Assembly (NCBI RefSeq): GCF_036906915.1
Contig: NZ_JBAKHX010000116.1
Coordinates: forward strand, 1 to 17,705
Length of the DNA: 17,705 nt
Source of the DNA: Phytohabitans sp036906915
GTDB taxonomy: Bacteria > Actinomycetota > Actinomycetes > Mycobacteriales > Micromonosporaceae
Direction: 5' to 3'
The notes under the pieces are model-generated. The model had not been told where the DNA came from. It searched no databases and worked only from the letters and a program-made list of their open reading frames with translations. The translations under genes and the position numbers were made by a program. Each line of letters opens with the position of its first letter. Position 1 is the first letter of the stretch. This document shows, one piece after another, positions 6,952 to 13,375 of the stretch.

Positions 6952-8130
6952 ATGTCGGGCTCGGTGATCGTCGGCGGCGCGCGTACCCCGATGGGGCGGC
7001 TTCTGGGCAACCTGAAGGATTTCCCGGTCACCGAACTCGGCGGTTTCGCCATAAAGGCCGCGCTGGAACGCTCCGGAATCGCGCCCGAGCAGGTGCAGTA
7101 CGTGATCATGGGGCAGGTGCTCCAGGCGGGCGCCGGCCAGATCCCCGCACGTCAAGCCGCCGCCAACGCGGGCATCCCGATGACCGTGCCCGCTCTGACC
7201 ATCAACAAGGTCTGCCTCTCCGGGCTCGACGCGATCGCGCTGGCCGACCAGCTCATCCGCGCGGGTGAATTCGACATCGTCGTAGCGGGCGGGATGGAGT
7301 CGATGACGAACTCGCCGCACCTGCTCGTCGGGCAGCGGCAGGGTTACAAGTACGGCGATGTCGTGGTCAAGGACCACATGGCGCTCGACGGCCTCACCGA
7401 CGCGTGGGACTGCTGCTCGATGGGCGAGTCGACCGAGCGGCACGGCGCCCGGCACGGAATCTCCCGCGAAGACCAGGACGCGTTCGCCGCGGCCAGCCAC
7501 CAGCGGGCGGCCGCCGCGCAGAAGAACGGCATCTTCGCCGAGGAGATCGCGCCCATACAGGTGCCGCAGCGCCGTGGCGAGCCCGTCGTGGTGGCTGACG
7601 ACGAGGGCATCCGCCCCGACACGACGGCGGAGTCGCTGGCCAAGCTGCGCCCGGCGTTCACCAAGGACGGCACCATCACCGCGGGCAGCTCCTCGCCGAT
7701 CTCCGACGGCGCCGCCGCGGTCGTCGTGATGAGCAAGGCCAAGGCCGAGGAGCTCGGCCTGCGCTGGCTCGCCGAGATCCGTGCCCACGGCAACGTGGCC
7801 GGCCCCGACAACTCCCTGCACGCCCAGCCAGCCAACGCCATCGAGCACGCGCTCACCAAGGCCGGCCTGGCGGTCGCCGACCTCGACCTCATCGAGATCA
7901 ACGAGGCTTTCGCGCAGGTCGGCATCCTGTCGGCCCGCCAGCTCGGTGTCAGCTCCGACATCGTCAACGTCAACGGCGGCGCGATCGCGCTCGGCCACCC
8001 GATCGGCATGTCCGGCGCGCGTCTCGTACTGTCGCTTGCCATGGAGCTCAAGCGGCGAGGCGGCGGCACCGGCGCGGCGGCCCTGTGTGGCGGCGGCGGG
8101 CAGGGCGACGCCCTCATCATTACGGCATGA
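6952..8130 (+). CDS. Acetyl-CoA C-acetyltransferase (thiolase)
   Basis: The 392-residue protein is a full-length class II thiolase that condenses two acetyl-CoA to acetoacetyl-CoA or cleaves 3-ketoacyl-CoA. The nucleophile is C88 in INKVCLSGLDAI. The catalytic His is H349 in ALGHPIGMSGAR. The second active-site cysteine is C379 in ALCGGGGQGDALI. The NEAFA motif is also present. ATG 6952 follows GGGAGG by 5 nt. The gene is divergent from the epimerase and is followed by meaB after 13 nt, so the two are probably co-transcribed. In the context of ccr, the biosynthetic role as first step towards crotonyl-CoA is plausible, but the ketoreductase and crotonase are not here. Degradative use cannot be excluded. 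Confidence 0.96.
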   Translation: MSGSVIVGGARTPMGRLLGNLKDFPVTELGGFAIKAALERSGIAPEQVQYVIMGQVLQAGAGQIPARQAAANAGIPMTVPALTINKVCLSGLDAIALADQLIRAGEFDIVVAGGMESMTNSPHLLVGQRQGYKYGDVVVKDHMALDGLTDAWDCCSMGESTERHGARHGISREDQDAFAAASHQRAAAAQKNGIFAEEIAPIQVPQRRGEPVVVADDEGIRPDTTAESLAKLRPAFTKDGTITAGSSSPISDGAAAVVVMSKAKAEELGLRWLAEIRAHGNVAGPDNSLHAQPANAIEHALTKAGLAVADLDLIEINEAFAQVGILSARQLGVSSDIVNVNGGAIALGHPIGMSGARLVLSLAMELKRRGGGTGAAALCGGGGQGDALIITA

Positions 8131-8150
8131 GGCTTCCTACGGCATGAGGC
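8121..8150 (+). repeat. 13-bp direct repeat across the thiolase stop and meaB start
   Basis: TACGGCATGAGGC occurs at 8121-8133 and 8138-8150, a 17-bp step. The first copy carries the thiolase stop inside ATGA. The second carries the meaB ATG, also in ATGA. Between them an ATG at 8127 opens a six-codon frame (MRLPTA) whose stop TGA (8145-8147) overlaps the meaB start. Confidence 0.85.
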
Positions 8151-9100
8151 GCAGTCGCGACGTATCCGAACTCGTCGCCGCGGCCCGCGAGGGGGATCCC
8201 CGCGCGGTCGCGCGGCTGATCACGCTCGTCGAGAGCGGTGATGATCTCGTACCGCAGATCGCCGCCACCCTCGCACCACACACAGGAAAGGCGCAGGTCA
8301 TCGGTGTGACCGGCTCGCCCGGTGTGGGCAAGTCGACCACGACGACAGAGCTGGTGCGGCTGTTGCGGGCGCAGGGGCACCGGGTGGGCGTGCTCGCTGT
8401 CGACCCGTCGAGCCCGTTCACCGGCGGCTCGATCCTGGGCGACCGGGTCCGCATGCAGCAGCACGCCACCGACCCCGGCGTCTACATCCGCTCGATGTCG
8501 AGCCGTGGACACCTCGGTGGGCTCGCCGCGGCCACCCCGCAGGCGGTACGCGTGCTGGAGGGCGCCGGCTGCGACGTCGTGCTCGTCGAGACCGTCGGGG
8601 TCGGCCAGGCCGAGGTCGAGGTGGCGTCCCTCGCCGACACCACCGTCGTGCTGCTGGCGCCCGGCATGGGCGATGCCATCCAGGCCGTCAAGGCCGGCAT
8701 CCTGGAGATCGCCGACGTGTTCGTGGTCAACAAGGCCGACCGCGACGGCGCCGACGCCACCTACCACGACATCCAAGGCATGATCGGGCTCGGCGAGCGC
8801 GGCCCTGGCGATTGGCGACCGCAGGTGGTGCGCGCGATCGCGTCCCGCGGCGAGGGCATCGACGACGTGGTCGCGGCCATCGACAAGCACCGCGCGTGGC
8901 TGGTCGAGCACGGCGAGCTGCGGCGCCGTCGCGAGGCGCGAGCGGCCGCCGAGATCGAGGCGATCGCGCTGGGCCACCTCCGCGAGCGCATGGGCTCGCT
9001 TCGCGCGGGTACGGCGTTGCCGGGTCTCGCCGCCGAGGTTGCCGCCGGCACCACCGACCCTTTCAAAGCGGCGGACACGCTCCTGCGCGATCTGAGCTAG
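8144..9100 (+). CDS. meaB: MeaB-type GTPase chaperone of a B12-dependent acyl-CoA mutase
   Basis: MeaB is a G3E-family GTPase that gates adenosylcobalamin loading and protects or repairs methylmalonyl-CoA mutase and relatives. The 318-residue protein shows a Walker A motif GVTGSPGVGKST (about 48-59), VDPSSPFTGGSILGDRVRM, the switch/Walker B region VLVETVGVGQAEVEV, and the guanine-specificity motif NKAD. A helical C-terminal dimerisation region follows (RRREARAAAEIEAIALGHL). It is near the usual length of about 320-330. The start ATG 8144 lies 13 nt after the thiolase stop. GAGG lies 11 nt upstream, a weak site, so coupling to thiolase translation is likely. Nearby icmA is its most obvious client, although in Streptomyces the same locus may serve the methylmalonyl-CoA mutase elsewhere. 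The older database name is LAO/AO transport ATPase (ArgK). Confidence 0.95.
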   Translation: MRRSRDVSELVAAAREGDPRAVARLITLVESGDDLVPQIAATLAPHTGKAQVIGVTGSPGVGKSTTTTELVRLLRAQGHRVGVLAVDPSSPFTGGSILGDRVRMQQHATDPGVYIRSMSSRGHLGGLAAATPQAVRVLEGAGCDVVLVETVGVGQAEVEVASLADTTVVLLAPGMGDAIQAVKAGILEIADVFVVNKADRDGADATYHDIQGMIGLGERGPGDWRPQVVRAIASRGEGIDDVVAAIDKHRAWLVEHGELRRRREARAAAEIEAIALGHLRERMGSLRAGTALPGLAAEVAAGTTDPFKAADTLLRDLS

Positions 9101-9219
9101 TTGGCCCTCGCTCCGCTCGGGCGGCTCGCGCGCCTGAGAGCCGTCCTGCAGGCCCCAGGCGCCCTAGGCGCTTCGCGTCCTGCGCTTGGTGGGGTCTGCG
9201 GACGGCGGCGCGCTCACGT

Positions 9220-9225
9220 TAGTGT
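9220..9225 (+). promoter_or_regulatory. -10 box for leaderless start of ABC ATPase
   Basis: TAGTGT matches the TANNNT consensus and ends 7 nt before ATG 9233, placing transcription start at or next to the A of ATG. No Shine-Dalgarno is present. The rest of the 9101-9232 gap holds only weak GC hairpins, such as GCGCC-CTA-GGCGC around 9159-9171. Confidence 0.5.
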
Positions 9226-9232
9226 CGGGCTC

Positions 9233-9880
9233 ATGGTCGTGGATGGGGTCTTCGTCGGGTACGGGGACGGCGAGCCAGTGTTGCGCGACGTGTCCGTGAC
9301 CGTCGAGCCCGGGCAGGTGCTCGCCGTGACCGGGCCGTCCGGTGCGGGCAAGTCCACCCTGCTGTGGACGATGGCCGGGATCCTGCGGCCGTCGGCCGGC
9401 AAGGTGACCGTGGCCGGCGAGCCGCTGCGCGACCGCGACCACGCCGTGGCCCGCAAGGTCGTGCTGGTGCCGCAGGACAACGGGCTGGCCGCGATCCTCA
9501 CCGCTGGCGAAAATCTCCAGGTCGCACTCATCGCTGTGGGCGTCACGCCGCCCGATGCCCGCCGGCTCACCGCCGAGTCCCTTGACCGGCTCGGGCTCGC
9601 CCAGCAGACCGACCAGCTCGTCGAGGAACTGTCCGGCGGCCAGCAGCAACGCACCGCGATCGCCCGGGGCCTAGCGCTCTCCGGCGACGTGCTGCTCGCC
9701 GACGAGGTGACCAGCGAGCTCGACGCGGCCAACCGGCAACGGGTACTCGATCTGCTGCAAGAGGAAGCGGCACGGGGCGCCGCGGTGGTCTTCGCCACCC
9801 ACGACCCGGAGGCCGCCGCAGCCTGTGACCTGGAGCTTCATCTCGTCGACGGACAGGCTGAGCTGGTCCGCGCGGGGTGA
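9233..9880 (+). CDS. ABC transporter ATP-binding protein (MacB/LolD/FtsE type)
   Basis: The 215-residue protein is a single nucleotide-binding domain with every core motif: Walker A GPSGAGKST (about 35-43), Q-loop VLVPQDN, signature LSGGQQQR, Walker B VLLADEVTSELD, and H-loop FATHD. The small size and the FtsE/LolD-like layout suggest it powers an FtsX/MacB-type permease for lipid, lipoprotein or peptide substrates. I chose ATG 9233. The in-frame extension to 9101 is Arg/Ala-rich without similarity, and a TANNNT box sits in it at leaderless distance. There is no permease gene next to it, and meaB and an Asp23 gene flank it, so its partner is unknown. The large permease at 14639 is a candidate. 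Confidence 0.92.
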   Translation: MVVDGVFVGYGDGEPVLRDVSVTVEPGQVLAVTGPSGAGKSTLLWTMAGILRPSAGKVTVAGEPLRDRDHAVARKVVLVPQDNGLAAILTAGENLQVALIAVGVTPPDARRLTAESLDRLGLAQQTDQLVEELSGGQQQRTAIARGLALSGDVLLADEVTSELDAANRQRVLDLLQEEAARGAAVVFATHDPEAAAACDLELHLVDGQAELVRAG

Positions 9881-9905
9881 CGCGGTCGCACCGGGCAGGT
9901 ACGCT
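9877..9905 (+). promoter_or_regulatory. Candidate promoter of the Asp23 gene
   Basis: GTGACG (9877-9882) and TACGCT (9900-9905) are spaced by 17 bp. The -35 overlaps the stop codon of the ABC ATPase. The leader would be about 32 nt and contains the ribosome site AGGGGGAG. Confidence 0.45.
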
Positions 9906-9943
9906 CCGGGCCGTTGGCCTGCCAGCGTTCAGGGGGAGTGTTC

Positions 9944-10537
9944 ATGACAGACGTAGCGGCGCACGTGCCCACCCAGCAGGATGTTGTCGATCCGCCGGTC
10001 TCCGATGTCGTTCTGGCGCCCACGCCGGTTCCCGTCACCGAGCAGGTGAGTGACGCCGTCGAGCGTGCCGCCGTCGCGTCTGGTCGCGTGGCCTCGCAGG
10101 TGGTCGAGCGGCTCCGCAACAACGCCGAGCTCGCCGCCGAGCGTGGCACCACGAAGATCGCCGACGAGGTCGTCGAAAAGATCGCCGGTATCGCCGCGCG
10201 CGACGTGCCGGGCGTCTACGACCTGGGCGGCGACGTCGCCCGCTTCTTCGCCAGCGTCAAGGAGCGCATCGGCCTCGGCGAGGCCGACGACGACGCCGAC
10301 CGCGGCATGTCGGTCCGGCTGGAGGGCCGCAGCGCGGTCGTCAACATCACCCTTGTCATCGAGTACGGCTTCGTCGTGCATTCGGTCACCGAAGCAGTGC
10401 GCGCCAAGGTCATCAGCGCGGTCGAAAACCTGCTCGGCCTCGACGTCACCGAGGTCAACATCCTGGTCGACGACGTGCACGTCGAAGACACGGGCCCGGT
10501 GGGTGACGACGAGGCACGGGCTGCCGACTATCAATGA
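9944..10537 (+). CDS. Asp23/Gls24 family envelope stress protein
   Basis: The 197-residue protein has an N-terminal Pro/Val-rich, low-complexity segment (about 1-60). An Asp23/Gls24 domain follows (about 65-180): KIADEVVEKIAGIAARDVPGV, SVRLEGRSAVVNITLVIEYG, VTEAVRAKVISAVENLLGLDVTEVNILVDDVHV. Members in Gram-positive bacteria are abundant proteins tied to cell-envelope homeostasis, and Staphylococcus Asp23 is anchored at the membrane by a partner. No membrane segment is seen here, so it is probably cytoplasmic or tethered. ATG 9944 is preceded by GGGGGAG, 5 nt away. The in-frame ATG at 9914 lacks such a site. The biochemical activity of the family is unknown, and a link to the flanking acyl-CoA genes is only positional. 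Confidence 0.9.
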   Translation: MTDVAAHVPTQQDVVDPPVSDVVLAPTPVPVTEQVSDAVERAAVASGRVASQVVERLRNNAELAAERGTTKIADEVVEKIAGIAARDVPGVYDLGGDVARFFASVKERIGLGEADDDADRGMSVRLEGRSAVVNITLVIEYGFVVHSVTEAVRAKVISAVENLLGLDVTEVNILVDDVHVEDTGPVGDDEARAADYQ

Positions 10538-10559
10538 GTCGCCAGGGGTCCGGTTCGGC

Positions 10560-10576
10560 TTAGCGATCGTTAAACT
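10560..10576 (+). promoter_or_regulatory. icmA leaderless -10 box inside a near-palindrome
   Basis: TAAACT (10571-10576) ends exactly seven bases before ATG 10583, so the transcript should begin at the start codon. There is no Shine-Dalgarno. TTAGCGATCGTTAA (10560-10573) is palindromic at 12 of 14 positions and overlaps the -10. It shares CGTTAA with the ccr and epimerase/thiolase regions. No good -35 is visible, as expected for a regulated promoter. Confidence 0.6.
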
Positions 10577-10582
10577 GGCGGG

Positions 10583-12256
10583 ATGAACGCCGAGGAGATC
10601 GCCGCCGGCCGGGCCCGTTGGCAGGCTCGGTACGACACGGCTCGCAAGCGTGACGCCGACTTCACCACCCTGTCCGGCACGGCCGTCGACCCCGTGTACG
10701 GCCCACCGCCCGGCGCCGACGTGCCCGGGTTCGAGCGGATCGGCTGGCCCGGCGAATACCCGTACACCCGTGGCCTGTACCCGACCGGCTACCGCGGGCG
10801 GACCTGGACGATCCGGCAGTTCGCCGGTTTCGGCAGCGCCCAGCAGACCAACGAGCGCTACAAGATGATCCTCGGCGCGGGCGGGGGTGGCCTGTCCGTC
10901 GCGTTCGACATGCCCACGCTGATGGGGCGCGACTCCGACGACTCCCAGTCGCTTGGCGAGGTCGGCCACTGCGGGGTGGCCATCGACTCGGCCACCGACA
11001 TGGACGTCCTCTTCGACGGCATCGACCTGTCCGCCGTCACCACGAGCATGACCATTTCTGGTCCGGCGGTGCCGATCTTCTGCATGTACCTCGTGGCGGC
11101 CGAGCGGCAGGGTGCCGATCTGTCCACACTGGACGGTACGCTGCAGACCGACATCTTCAAGGAGTACATCGCGCAGAAGGAGTGGCTCTTCGATCCTGAG
11201 CCGCACCTGCGCCTCATCGGCGACCTGATGGAGTACTGCGCGCACCAGATCCCGCGGTACAAGCCGCTGTCGGTGTCCGGATACCACATCCGGGAGGCCG
11301 GCTCGACCGCCGCGCAGGAGCTGGCGTACACACTCGCCGACGGGTTCGGATACGTGGAGCTCGGGCTATCGCGCGGGCTCGACGTCAACAAGTTCGCGCC
11401 CGGACTGTCGTTCTTCTTCGACGCGCACCTCGACTTCTTCGAGGAGATCGCCAAGTTCCGCGCGGCCAGGCGGATCTGGGCCCGGTGGCTGCGTGACGTG
11501 TACGGCGCCACCGACGAACGGGCCTTGTGGCTGCGGTTCCACACCCAGACCGCGGGCGTCTCGCTGACGGCGCAGCAGCCGGTCAACAACGTCGTGCGTA
11601 CGGCCGTCGAGGCGCTCGCCGCCGTGCTCGGCGGCACCAACTCGCTGCACACCAACGCACTCGACGAGACACTGGCGCTGCCCACCGACGAGTCCGCCGA
11701 GATCGCCCTGCGTACCCAGCAGGTGCTCATGGACGAGATCGGCGTGACCAACGTGGCCGATCCACTCGGCGGCTCCTGGTACGTCGAGGCGCTCACCGAC
11801 CGGATCGAAGCCGAAGCCGAGGAGATCTTCGCCCGGATCACGGCGATGGGCTCCGATGGCACGATCACCTCCGGCATCCTGCGCGGCATCGAAGATGGCT
11901 GGTTCACCGGGCAGATCGCGGAGGCCGCGTTCACGTACCAGCAGGCGCTGGAGAAGGGCCTCAAGCACGTCGTCGGCGTCACCCGGCACACGTCGACCGT
12001 GACCCGGCCGCTGGAGATCCTGCGCATCTCCCACGAGGTCGAGCTGGAGCAGCGCGAGGTGCTGTCCGCCCGCCGCGCCGGCCGCGACAAGGCCGCCGTG
12101 GACGCGGCGCTGGCCCGGATGGTGGCGGCCGCCCGCAGCGACGAAAACATGATCCCCGCGATGCTCGACGCCGCCCGCGCGGAGGCCACGCTAGGCGAAA
12201 TCTGCGACGCCCTACGCGCCGAATGGGGCGTCTACCACGAACCCGCCCGCTTCTAA
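10583..12256 (+). CDS. icmA: Isobutyryl-CoA mutase large subunit
   Basis: IcmA with the separate B12-binding subunit IcmB converts n-butyryl-CoA and isobutyryl-CoA by a radical carbon-skeleton rearrangement. The 557-residue protein is the substrate-binding TIM barrel of the methylmalonyl-CoA mutase family. It ends without a cobalamin domain (no DxHxxG). Diagnostic residues are F80 in TIRQFAGFG and Q198 in YIAQKEW. Methylmalonyl-CoA mutases have Tyr and Arg at these places, and IcmA of Streptomyces cinnamonensis has F80 and Q198 with identical numbering. Other landmarks are GGGGLSVAFDMPTLMG, KPLSVSGYHIREAG, TQTAGVSLTAQQPVNN, GGTNSLHTNALDE and DPLGGSWYVE. ATG 10583 lies seven bases after TAAACT, indicating a leaderless mRNA. 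MeaB and Ccr nearby fit butyryl/isobutyryl-CoA supply. IcmB must be encoded elsewhere. Confidence 0.94.
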   Translation: MNAEEIAAGRARWQARYDTARKRDADFTTLSGTAVDPVYGPPPGADVPGFERIGWPGEYPYTRGLYPTGYRGRTWTIRQFAGFGSAQQTNERYKMILGAGGGGLSVAFDMPTLMGRDSDDSQSLGEVGHCGVAIDSATDMDVLFDGIDLSAVTTSMTISGPAVPIFCMYLVAAERQGADLSTLDGTLQTDIFKEYIAQKEWLFDPEPHLRLIGDLMEYCAHQIPRYKPLSVSGYHIREAGSTAAQELAYTLADGFGYVELGLSRGLDVNKFAPGLSFFFDAHLDFFEEIAKFRAARRIWARWLRDVYGATDERALWLRFHTQTAGVSLTAQQPVNNVVRTAVEALAAVLGGTNSLHTNALDETLALPTDESAEIALRTQQVLMDEIGVTNVADPLGGSWYVEALTDRIEAEAEEIFARITAMGSDGTITSGILRGIEDGWFTGQIAEAAFTYQQALEKGLKHVVGVTRHTSTVTRPLEILRISHEVELEQREVLSARRAGRDKAAVDAALARMVAAARSDENMIPAMLDAARAEATLGEICDALRAEWGVYHEPARF

Positions 12257-12305
12257 CCCCGCCCCGGGTGCCCCGTCCGTCGATCAGGGCGGCGGCTCCC
12301 TTGTC

Positions 12306-12370
12306 CGTCGATCGAGGGCAAACGCACGTGGTTCGATCTCTGATCCGCGTGTATTTGCCCTCGATCGATG
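12306..12370. repeat. Palindromic intergenic element, copy A
   Basis: A long imperfect hairpin lies 50 bp after the icmA stop. Fifteen consecutive pairs (12308-12322 with 12354-12368) are followed by CACG/CGTG and further pairs with two wobbles to the loop around 12335-12341. The arm sequence begins CGTCGATCGAGGGCAAAC and continues GCACGTGG. The 26-nt left arm matches copy B at 23 of 26 positions. It could act as terminator of icmA. The gap also holds GATCAGGGC at 12282 and CCTTGATCG at 12378. Confidence 0.8.
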
Positions 12371-12428
12371 CGAATGGCCTTGATCGCGGGGACGGCGCGG
12401 GCGCGGCGGCCATGGTAAGCAGGGAGTC

Positions 12429-13262
12429 GTGAGCGGACTGGCGGTCGCGTGTCGGCGCGTGGTGCACATCTATCGGGCCGAGGGCGGCGACGTGGTCGCG
12501 CTGTCCGGAGTCGACCTTTCCATCAACCCCGGCGAGATGCTGGCGCTGGTTGGCCCGTCCGGCTCCGGCAAATCCACCCTGGTGGCCCTGCTCGCCGGCC
12601 TCATGCGCCCGTCCGCCGGCCGCGTCAGCGTCGGCACGTACGAGCTCGGCAAGCTGACCGACGCCGAGATCTCCCGCCTGCGCGGCACCGAGATCGGCGT
12701 GGTACTCCAAGGCGCCGCGCGTAACCTCCTGCCGTACGCGACGCTGCACCGCAACATCTGGCTGGCCCAGCGCCGCGCCGCCCGCACCGCCGGCATCGAG
12801 CTCGACGACCCGGAGCGCATCCTCGACCTGGTCGGCCTGCGCGGCAAGGCCACCGCGAAGATCGACGACCTTCCGCCCGGCGCCCGGCAACGGGCCGCGC
12901 TCGCAGTGGGCATCGCAGCGTCGCCGGGCCTGCTGCTCGTCGACGAGCCGACCAGCCAGCTCGACACGCACGGACGCGACGAGGTCCTGGCCGCGCTGGA
13001 GACCGTCAACCAGGAACGCGGCACCACGATCGTGGTGGTCACCCACGACGCGGAGGTGGGCGCGCGGCTGGGCCGGGCGGTGACGATCCGCGATGGCCGG
13101 GTCGGCGCGGAGGGGCGCGGAGGGCAGGACTTCGCGGTGGTGGCCGGCGACGGCACGATCCAGCTTCCGCCGGAGGTGCTCGGCGAGTTCCCGCCCGGCA
13201 CCCTCTTCACGGTCGACCACGTCGACGGCTCCGTCACCCTGGTGGTCGGCGACTCCCACTAG
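12429..13262 (+). CDS. ABC transporter ATP-binding protein with degenerate signature motif
   Basis: The 277-residue protein is a MacB/LolD-like nucleotide-binding domain. Walker A is GPSGSGKST (about 41-49), the Q-loop is VVLQGAARN, Walker B is LLLVDEPTSQLD and the H-loop is VVTHD. The signature loop reads LPPGARQR instead of LSGGQQQR, which removes the Ser and the second Gly that contact ATP. A C-terminal extension of about 45 residues (DGTIQLPPEVLGEFPPGTLFTV onwards) follows the domain and resembles an added small beta domain. GTG 12429 is preceded by AGGGAG only 2 nt away. A six-codon frame ATG 12412 to TGA 12432 overlaps the start. It probably drives the permease encoded downstream at 14639, despite the intervening opposite-strand gene. 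Confidence 0.9.
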   Translation: MSGLAVACRRVVHIYRAEGGDVVALSGVDLSINPGEMLALVGPSGSGKSTLVALLAGLMRPSAGRVSVGTYELGKLTDAEISRLRGTEIGVVLQGAARNLLPYATLHRNIWLAQRRAARTAGIELDDPERILDLVGLRGKATAKIDDLPPGARQRAALAVGIAASPGLLLVDEPTSQLDTHGRDEVLAALETVNQERGTTIVVVTHDAEVGARLGRAVTIRDGRVGAEGRGGQDFAVVAGDGTIQLPPEVLGEFPPGTLFTVDHVDGSVTLVVGDSH

Positions 13263-13295
13263 GGGCCTGTCGGCCGCGCTGATCAAGGGCTTTCG

Positions 13296-13360
13296 CATCG
13301 ATCAAGGGCAAATGCACGTGGATGAGGGATCCAACCACGTGCATTCGCCCTTGATCGATG
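13296..13360. repeat. Palindromic intergenic element, copy B
   Basis: A 26-bp inverted repeat with one A-C mismatch (13310/13346) and a 13-nt loop (13322-13334) lies 33 bp after the ABC ATPase stop and 15 bp before the stop of the convergent beta-helix gene. The arm begins CATCGATCAAGGGCAAATGC and ends ACGTGG. An additional GATCAAGGGC stands at 13281-13290. Placement between convergent genes fits a bidirectional terminator. The sequence match to copy A marks it as a repeat family. Confidence 0.85.
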
Positions 13361-13375
13361 ACACGGGACGGTGCG

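Noticed and set aside
6916..7998. 360-residue minus-strand frame opposite the thiolase
   Set aside because: The thiolase has all catalytic motifs on the plus strand; the antisense product has composition bias only.
10583..12256. Methylmalonyl-CoA or ethylmalonyl-CoA mutase as the identity of this gene
   Set aside because: F80 and Q198 replace the Tyr and Arg of methylmalonyl-CoA mutase, and there is no C-terminal cobalamin domain, as expected for IcmA.
12412..12432. Six-codon frame MVSRES overlapping the GTG start of the second ABC ATPase
   Set aside because: It resembles the thiolase-meaB relay, but no Shine-Dalgarno precedes it and no upstream gene ends on its ATG, so chance is likely.
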